From: Photobacterium sp. GJ3
GTDB lineage: Bacteria > Pseudomonadota > Gammaproteobacteria > Enterobacterales > Vibrionaceae
Reading direction: 5' to 3'
Assembly: GCF_018199995.1 (NCBI RefSeq)
Contig: NZ_CP073578.1
Location: 744,001-808,000, forward strand
DNA length: 64,000 nt
The translations under genes were made by a program, and so were the position numbers. The notes beneath the pieces are model-generated. The model did not search any database, was not told where the DNA came from, and saw only the letters and a program-made list of their open reading frames with translations. Numbering within the stretch: the stretch's first letter is position 1; each line of letters starts with the position of its first letter. This document shows positions 58,870 to 64,000 of the stretch, one piece after another.

Positions 58870-58885
58870 GCGCAAACGTTTGCTT
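58870..58885. promoter_or_regulatory. Putative PurR operator upstream of folD
   Basis: GCGCAAACGTTTGCTT has the full GCAAACGTTTGC core of the PurR consensus. It stands in the folD promoter region, reading either strand. The cvpA-purF operator at 50782 has the same core but for one base. It fits one-carbon supply being tied to purine synthesis. Confidence 0.75.
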
Positions 58886-59058
58886 TTTACGTGAGCCGTC
58901 ATTTTTGTTGCGAGAGTTTTGCCTGGAATACCGACACAAGCAGAATGAAATCATCTGTTTCGTGCTTGATCTCATGATTTGCAGATCGTAAATGTAGCGA
59001 TAAAGATCAGATTTTCTGCTTCCGCTGTCTTAACTTTAACCGCTTGATTCATTGGACA

Positions 59059-59107
59059 CGGGAAAATCACGTTTTCCCGTTGACCTTGTTTTCAGGCAAC
59101 GTATAAT
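59059..59107 (+). promoter_or_regulatory. Promoter of tRNA-Arg with an upstream palindrome
   Basis: TTGACC (59080-59085), 16 bases, TATAAT (59102-59107) and a GC-rich discriminator (CCACTCCCG) form a strong stable-RNA promoter. Just upstream, CGGGAAAA (59059-59066) and TTTTCCCG (59072-59079) form an 8-bp palindrome abutting the -35 box. Confidence 0.8.
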
Positions 59108-59151
59108 CCACTCCCGTTACGCGATATGCCGCGTATCATCTCCCTATCGAT

Positions 59152-59228
59152 GCGCCCTTAGCTCAGTTGGATAGAGCACGTGCCTTCTAAGCATGTGGTC
59201 GCAGGTTCGAATCCTGCAGGGCGCGCCA
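59152..59228 (+). tRNA. tRNA-Arg (anticodon TCT)
   Basis: 77 bases folding as a cloverleaf by hand: acceptor GCGCCCT/AGGGCGC, D arm GCTC/GAGC, anticodon arm CGTGC/GCATG with loop CTTCTAA (anticodon TCT at loop positions 3-5), T arm GCAGG/CCTGC with TTCGAAT, and an encoded CCA end (59226-59228). Reads AGA codons. No integrase or attachment-site duplicate is visible next to it. Confidence 0.96.
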
Positions 59229-59639
59229 TCTCTTTTCCCGATTCCCGTATTTCCCGATTCACTCACTGTATTCTGATCGTTTCGATGTCAGCATGGGGCG
59301 CAGGTCTGTTCAATTTTCCTGCACTGAATCTACATTTGGATAAAAAAGCACGTGATCACGGCAATTTTTTCGGGTTTTCTATTGAAAATACGAAATCAGT
59401 CCCTATCTTGTCGTAAGGTTTGCGCTTGGTATGGTCCGGATGCCTCGACGAATGCGGGTGAGCCCGTTATAATACCGCGCTTTAATTTCACACTCATTGT
59501 CGATGGCAGTGAGACTGAAATTGACAGAATTCAGGCGTTATGGTGCGCAATGCCGTAACACGAAAGGATGCCAACGTCAGCAGCGCGCTGACGGGCAAAA
59601 TAACTCAGTCAACCTGAGTCAGTTTTGAGGTTTATGAAA
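59229..59639. other. Leader region upstream of tig
   Basis: 411 bases with no convincing gene. TATAAT at 59468-59473 is a likely -10 for tig (its -35 is poor). Two hairpins lie in the presumed leader: CGTCAGC/GCTGACG (59575-59593) and ACTCAG/CTGAGT (59603-59619), the latter just ahead of the TGAGG ribosome site. Confidence 0.5.
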
Positions 59640-60947
59640 ATGCAAGTTACCGTTGAAACCACTGAAGGCCTAGAGCGCCAAATTACGATCACTGTTCCTG
59701 CTGCGAACATCGAAGATGCTGTAACAGCTCAACTGAAGCAAATTGCTAAAACACGTCGTTTCGACGGTTTCCGTCCTGGTAAAGCTCCAATCAAGATGGT
59801 TGCTCGCATGTTCGGCGCATCTGTACGTCAGGATGTTCTGGGTGAAGTGATGCAGCGTCACTACATCGAAGCAATCATTCAGGAAAAAATTAACCCAGCA
59901 GGTGCACCAACGTTCACGCCAGTCGATATGGCTGAAGGTAAAGATCTGGTGTTCAAAGCAACATTTGAAGTTTTCCCAGAAATCGAACTGTCTGGTCTGG
60001 ACAAAATCGCAGTTGAAAAACCAGCGGCTGAAGTGAAAGATGAAGACGTTGCACAAATGCTGGACACCCTGCGTAAGCAACAAGCGAGCTGGACTGAAGT
60101 CGATACTGCTGCTGCAGAAGACAGCCGTGTGACCCTCGACTTTACCGGTTCAATCGACGGTGAAGAGTTCGAAGGCGGTAAAGCTGAAGCATTCCCGCTG
60201 ATGATGGGCCAAGGCCGCATGATTCCTGGCTTCGAAGAAGGTATCGTGGGTAAAAAAGCAGGTGAAGAGTTCAGCATCGACGTGACTTTCCCTGAAGATT
60301 ACCATGCAGAAAACCTGAAAGGTAAAGCTGCGGTATTCGCAATTAAACTGCACAAAGTTGAAGCACAGGAACTGCCTGAGCTGACTGAAGAGTTCGTGAA
60401 GAAATTCGGAATTGAAGACGGTTCTGTTGACGGTCTGAAAGCTGAAGTTCGTAAGAACATGGAACGTGAACTGAAGCAGGCTATCAAAGGCCGCATCAAG
60501 GATCAGGTTCTGAACGGTCTGATCGAGCAAAACGACATCAACGTGCCTGCTGCACTGATTGATCAGGAAGTGAACACCCTGCGTCAGCAAGCAGTTCAGC
60601 GTTTCGGCGGTGATGCAAACAACGCACCTGAGCTGCCACGTGAGCTGTTCGAAGAGCAGGCGAAGCGTCGTGTTGTTGTGGGTCTGTTGCTGGGCGAAGT
60701 GATCAAGGCCGAAGAACTGAAAGCAGATGACGAGCGTGTTAAGGCGCTGATCACTGAAATGGCATCTGCTTATGAAGATCCTTCTGAAGTTGTTGCATAC
60801 TACGAGAAGAATGAGCAGCTGATGAACAACATGCGTAATGTTGCTCTGGAAGAACAAGCGATTGATGCTCTACTGGCTAAAGCACAGATTTCAGAAAAAG
60901 AAATTAGCTTCAACGAGCTGATGAACCAACAGCAACCTGCTGCTTAA
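59640..60947 (+). CDS. tig: Trigger factor Tig
   Basis: 435 residues from ATG 59640 ([14 protein letters not shown]), preferred over ATG 59634 because of the distance from TGAGG and homology. Ribosome-docking [12 protein letters not shown] motif in the N-terminal domain, FKBP-type PPIase domain in the middle ([17 protein letters not shown]), then the arm domain. Ribosome-bound chaperone and prolyl isomerase. First of the tig-clpP-clpX-lon block. Confidence 0.97.
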   Translation: MQVTVETTEGLERQITITVPAANIEDAVTAQLKQIAKTRRFDGFRPGKAPIKMVARMFGASVRQDVLGEVMQRHYIEAIIQEKINPAGAPTFTPVDMAEGKDLVFKATFEVFPEIELSGLDKIAVEKPAAEVKDEDVAQMLDTLRKQQASWTEVDTAAAEDSRVTLDFTGSIDGEEFEGGKAEAFPLMMGQGRMIPGFEEGIVGKKAGEEFSIDVTFPEDYHAENLKGKAAVFAIKLHKVEAQELPELTEEFVKKFGIEDGSVDGLKAEVRKNMERELKQAIKGRIKDQVLNGLIEQNDINVPAALIDQEVNTLRQQAVQRFGGDANNAPELPRELFEEQAKRRVVVGLLLGEVIKAEELKADDERVKALITEMASAYEDPSEVVAYYEKNEQLMNNMRNVALEEQAIDALLAKAQISEKEISFNELMNQQQPAA

Positions 60948-61001
60948 TTGACTGAAATGACTGTAAAGATTTGACTTCGTTTCAAATCTTCTGCTAACAA
61001 T

Positions 61002-61040
61002 GGTCCGTATGAGTCAATCATTCGGGCCATTAATTTTTTT
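61002..61040 (+). terminator. Terminator or attenuator between tig and clpP
   Basis: GGTCCGTATGA and TCATTCGGGCC pair with one mismatch and one G-U around GTCAA, then ATTAA and a run of T end at 61040, 14 bases before the clpP ATG. An earlier hairpin AAGATTTGA/TCAAATCTT (60966-60990) lacks a T run. Confidence 0.75.
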
Positions 61041-61054
61041 GGGGAAATAAGGTT

Positions 61055-61678
61055 ATGAGCTACCAAGATAATAATGCCATGTCGCCAATCATGAATGCGC
61101 TGGTTCCTATGGTGGTCGAGCAGACCTCTCGTGGTGAACGTTCCTACGACATCTATTCCCGGCTACTGAAAGAGCGTGTGATCTTCCTGACTGGTCAGGT
61201 TGAGGATCAGATGGCGAATCTGGTTGTGGCACAGCTGTTGTTCCTTGAGTCAGAAAATCCTGACAAAGATATTTTCCTGTACATTAACTCACCTGGCGGT
61301 TCTGTGACGGCAGGGATGTCGATTTATGACACCATGCAGCACATCAAACCTGATGTCAGCACCTTCTGTATGGGACAAGCCTGTTCCATGGGCGCTTTCC
61401 TGCTGGCAGGTGGTGCAAAAGGAAAACGTTTTTGCCTGCCAAATTCCCGGGTGATGATTCATCAGCCTCTGGGTGGTTTCCAGGGTCAGGCGTCTGATAT
61501 TCAGATTCATGCGCAGGAAATTCTGACGATTAAACAGCGTTTGAATAAGCTGCTGGCTGAACATACGGGACAGCCGCTGGAAATCGTTGAAAGAGATACG
61601 GACCGGGACAACTTTATGTCCGCTGAGCAGGCGGCAGAGTATGGTCTGGTTGATGCCGTTTTGAATAAGCGTGACTAA
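61055..61678 (+). CDS. clpP: ATP-dependent Clp protease proteolytic subunit ClpP
   Basis: 207 residues, as E. coli. Ser111 in [11 protein letters not shown], His136 in [12 protein letters not shown] and an Asp in [10 protein letters not shown] form the catalytic triad. Forms the two-ring peptidase chamber used by ClpX and ClpA. Next gene clpX is 118 bases downstream. Confidence 0.97.
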   Translation: MSYQDNNAMSPIMNALVPMVVEQTSRGERSYDIYSRLLKERVIFLTGQVEDQMANLVVAQLLFLESENPDKDIFLYINSPGGSVTAGMSIYDTMQHIKPDVSTFCMGQACSMGAFLLAGGAKGKRFCLPNSRVMIHQPLGGFQGQASDIQIHAQEILTIKQRLNKLLAEHTGQPLEIVERDTDRDNFMSAEQAAEYGLVDAVLNKRD

Positions 61679-61796
61679 CGAGTCAGGATGATGCACAGTG
61701 TCCGTGTTGAGTGGGCAAGGTGACAGCAAAATGACGAGAGTTGTTATACACTCAAAACTAGGCAAAGATGGGTGAAACCCAAAATGAGGTTAGCGA

Positions 61797-63077
61797 ATGA
61801 CAGATAAGCGAAAAGAGAGTGGTAGTGGAAAACTGCTGTACTGCTCTTTCTGCGGTAAAAGTCAGCATGAAGTTCGCAAGCTGATTGCTGGCCCTTCTGT
61901 GTATATTTGCGATGAGTGCGTTGACCTGTGTAACGACATTATTCGTGAAGAAATCAAAGAAGTTATGCCAAAGCGCGATGGAAGTGAACTGCCAACGCCA
62001 AGAGAGATCCGCACGCATTTAGATGATTATGTCATCGGTCAGGATCACGCGAAAAAAGTTCTGGCTGTAGCTGTCTACAACCATTACAAGCGTCTGCGCA
62101 ATGGGGATACCACCAGTGATGGTGTTGAACTGGGCAAAAGTAACATCCTGCTGATCGGCCCGACAGGGAGTGGTAAAACGTTGCTGGCTGAAACGCTGGC
62201 GCGGATGCTGGATGTGCCATTTACGATGGCAGATGCAACCACATTGACCGAAGCGGGTTATGTTGGTGAAGATGTCGAGAACATTATCCAGAAGCTGCTG
62301 CAAAAATGTGATTATGATGTTGCGAAAGCAGAGCGCGGTATTGTTTACATCGATGAGATCGACAAGATTTCCCGCAAATCCGACAACCCTTCAATTACCC
62401 GTGATGTCTCCGGTGAGGGTGTTCAGCAGGCATTGCTGAAGCTGATCGAAGGGACTGTTGCATCGGTACCGCCTCAGGGTGGACGTAAACATCCTCAGCA
62501 GGAATTCCTGCAGGTCGATACGTCGAAAATCCTGTTTATCTGCGGTGGTGCTTTTGCGGGTCTGGATAAAGTGGTTGAGCAGCGTGTTGCAACCAGCTCA
62601 GGCATTGGCTTCGGTGCGGAAGTCCGCTCGAAAGACAAACGCAGTACACTCAGTGATCTGTTCGAGAAAGTTGAGCCGGAAGATCTGGTGAAATATGGCC
62701 TGATCCCTGAATTCATCGGTCGTCTGCCTGTGACCGCAATTCTGAGTGAGCTGGATGAAGCTGCGCTGGTTCAAATTCTGCGTGAGCCGAAGAATGCGCT
62801 GACCAAGCAGTATGCAGCTTTGCTGGAACTGGAAAATGTTGAACTGGAATTCCGTGACGACGCACTGCAGGCGATTGCCCGCAAAGCGATGGAACGTAAA
62901 ACTGGTGCGCGGGGTCTGCGCTCGATTGTTGAAGCGGTACTGTTGGATACCATGTACGAACTGCCATCGGCTGAAGGTGTGAGTAAAGTGGTGATCGATG
63001 AATCAGTGATCAAAGGTGAATCTGAGCCTTTGCTGATTTACGAGAACACTGAAAGCCAAGCCGCTGGCGGCGAGTAA
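61797..63077 (+). CDS. clpX: Clp protease ATP-binding subunit ClpX
   Basis: 426 residues. N-terminal zinc domain with Cys16, Cys19, Cys38, Cys41 (CSFCGKSQ and CDECVDLC), AAA+ module with Walker [13 protein letters not shown] (about 121), Walker [11 protein letters not shown], and [10 protein letters not shown] sensor II. The pore loop GYVGEDVEN is present. Unfolds substrates, including RpoS delivered by RssB, into ClpP. Confidence 0.98.
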   Translation: MTDKRKESGSGKLLYCSFCGKSQHEVRKLIAGPSVYICDECVDLCNDIIREEIKEVMPKRDGSELPTPREIRTHLDDYVIGQDHAKKVLAVAVYNHYKRLRNGDTTSDGVELGKSNILLIGPTGSGKTLLAETLARMLDVPFTMADATTLTEAGYVGEDVENIIQKLLQKCDYDVAKAERGIVYIDEIDKISRKSDNPSITRDVSGEGVQQALLKLIEGTVASVPPQGGRKHPQQEFLQVDTSKILFICGGAFAGLDKVVEQRVATSSGIGFGAEVRSKDKRSTLSDLFEKVEPEDLVKYGLIPEFIGRLPVTAILSELDEAALVQILREPKNALTKQYAALLELENVELEFRDDALQAIARKAMERKTGARGLRSIVEAVLLDTMYELPSAEGVSKVVIDESVIKGESEPLLIYENTESQAAGGE

Positions 63078-63107
63078 GCGGTTGCTAAATGTACAGTTTG
63101 AATAAAT

Positions 63108-63130
63108 AAAGGAGGCTTTGGCCTCCTTTT
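63108..63130 (+). terminator. Intrinsic terminator of clpX
   Basis: AAAGGAGGC and GCCTCCTTT with loop TTT(G) and a T run, 30 bases after the clpX stop, ahead of the lon promoter. Confidence 0.92.
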
Positions 63131-63151
63131 TGATTTTCTGGCAAATCGGCC

Positions 63152-63178
63152 GTTGAATCTTTGTATTCTGCCCCCATA
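63152..63178 (+). promoter_or_regulatory. Sigma-32 (heat-shock) promoter of lon
   Basis: GTTGAA (63152-63157) and CCCCATATA (63172-63180) spaced by 14 bases match the sigma-32 consensus (CTTGAA, then CCCCAT-T). It sits 38 bases upstream of the lon ATG. E. coli lon is likewise heat-shock controlled. Confidence 0.85.
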
Positions 63179-63215
63179 TACTCATGAAAAGAGACTGAAC
63201 GGAAGAGAGAACAAT

Positions 63216-64000
63216 ATGAACCTGGAGCGTTCGGAACGCCTTGCCATTCCCGTTCTGCCACTGCGTGACGTGGTGGTCTACCCTCATATGGTTATTCCAT
63301 TGTTTGTAGGCCGGGATAAATCTATTCGTTGCCTTGAAACCGCAATGGATAACGATAAACAAATTTTGTTAGTGGCCCAGAAAGAAGCGGCGACTGACGA
63401 ACCCACCGTTGACGATCTCTATGATGTCGGCACCGTTGCCACGATTCTGCAATTGCTGAAACTACCGGACGGTACAGTCAAAGTTCTGGTTGAGGGGCAG
63501 CAGCGTGCCAGCATTCACAAGCTGACGGATGATGATTTCTTCAGTGCTGAAGCTGAGTTTCTGGTCACGCCAGAAATGGATGAGCGTGAGCAGGAAGTAC
63601 TCGTTCGTACCGCAATCAGCCAGTTCGAAGGCTTTATCAAGCTGAATAAAAAGATTCCGCCAGAGGTGTTGACCTCCTTAAACGGAATTGATGAAGCTGC
63701 GCGTTTGGCTGACACCATTGCAGCGCATATGCCGCTGAAGTTGGGTGACAAACAAAAAGTGCTGGAAATTGTGGATATCACGGAGCGTCTTGAGTTCCTG
63801 ATGGCTATGATGGAATCTGAGATTGACCTGCTGCAGGTGGAAAAACGCATCCGCGGCCGCGTGAAGAAACAGATGGAGAAAAGCCAGCGCGAGTATTACC
63901 TCAACGAGCAGATGAAAGCCATTCAGAAAGAACTGGGTGAGCTGGATGATGCGCCGGATGAGTTCGAGTCGTTGAAGAAGAAAATCGACGAATCGAAAAT
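63216..64000 (+). CDS. lon: ATP-dependent protease Lon, N-terminal part
   Basis: About 261 codons up to the right edge, from ATG 63216 (MNLERSERLAIPVLPLRDVV). The LON substrate-binding domain (YPHMVIPLFVGRDKSI) and the start of the coiled helical region (KKQMEKSQREYYLNEQMKAI) are present; ATPase and Ser-Lys protease parts lie outside the window. Degrades misfolded and regulatory proteins. Behind a sigma-32-type promoter. Confidence 0.96.
   Translation, partial: MNLERSERLAIPVLPLRDVVVYPHMVIPLFVGRDKSIRCLETAMDNDKQILLVAQKEAATDEPTVDDLYDVGTVATILQLLKLPDGTVKVLVEGQQRASIHKLTDDDFFSAEAEFLVTPEMDEREQEVLVRTAISQFEGFIKLNKKIPPEVLTSLNGIDEAARLADTIAAHMPLKLGDKQKVLEIVDITERLEFLMAMMESEIDLLQVEKRIRGRVKKQMEKSQREYYLNEQMKAIQKELGELDDAPDEFESLKKKIDESK

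Noticed and set aside
59152..59228. tRNA-Arg as an integration site of a genomic island
   Set aside because: No integrase, no phage genes and no repeat of the tRNA 3' end were noticed in the following 400 bases; the neighbours are core genes.
59352..59558. 68-residue frame upstream of tig
   Set aside because: It overlaps the probable tig promoter, and its sequence has no coding character.

Overview
The window reads as a chromosomal segment of a gammaproteobacterium, most likely a member of the Vibrionaceae (Photobacterium, Vibrio or a close relative). The basis is the run fabB - pdxB - asd - fimV - truA - accD - folC - dedD - cvpA - purF, the tig-clpP-clpX-lon block, and a capsule locus of the Vibrio type (YjbH/GfcD-C-B divergent from wza-wzb-wzc across a JUMPStart element). 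The genus is not certain from sequence alone.

Region 1 (1 to about 35250) is a large surface-polysaccharide locus. On the minus strand lie gfcD (cut by the left edge), gfcC, gfcB and a small Thr/Ala-rich gfcA-like gene. An intergenic region of about 800 bases holds a JUMPStart/ops element. From it a tightly packed plus-strand operon runs from wza through wzb, wzc, rmlBADC, a nitroreductase-family gene, a Wzx flippase, a MurA-like enolpyruvyl transferase, glycosyltransferases, a Wzy-like polymerase, a DUF1972 glycosyltransferase, galU and wecA to a terminator near 22213-22239. The middle part (about 11.2-20.1 kb) is much more AT-rich than its flanks, as expected for serotype-specific, exchanged genes. 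A second wecA (convergent), a 1275-residue SNF2-type helicase, a ParD/RelE-type toxin-antitoxin pair, manC, manB, a beta-CASP metallo-beta-lactamase protein, ugd and a second gfcA-like gene follow. The content fits a WecA-initiated, Wzx/Wzy-made, Wza/Wzc-exported capsule resembling group 4 capsule of E. coli, with supply of dTDP-rhamnose, UDP-glucose, UDP-glucuronate and GDP-mannose.

Region 2 (35338 to 53036) is housekeeping: mnmC, fabB, pdxB (carrying a one-base frameshift), asd, a very long acidic fimV, truA, accD, folC, dedD, and cvpA-purF under a PurR-type operator.

Region 3 (53065 to 64000) holds a Yip1-family membrane protein, a LysR regulator, rssB, rfaH, a second galU, folD (with a PurR-like box), tRNA-Arg(TCT), tig, clpP, clpX and the start of lon behind a sigma-32-type promoter. 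RfaH encoded here is the expected reader of the ops element at 3688-3700, so regulator and target sit in one window. RssB and its protease ClpXP are also close together.

Two near-identical copies (about 160 bases) of a palindromic MITE-like repeat occur at 28471 and 41295. The most intriguing biology is a MurA paralogue with all key catalytic residues placed two genes from a flavin nitroreductase-like gene inside the capsule operon, which suggests a dedicated route to an enolpyruvyl- or lactyl-ether sugar.
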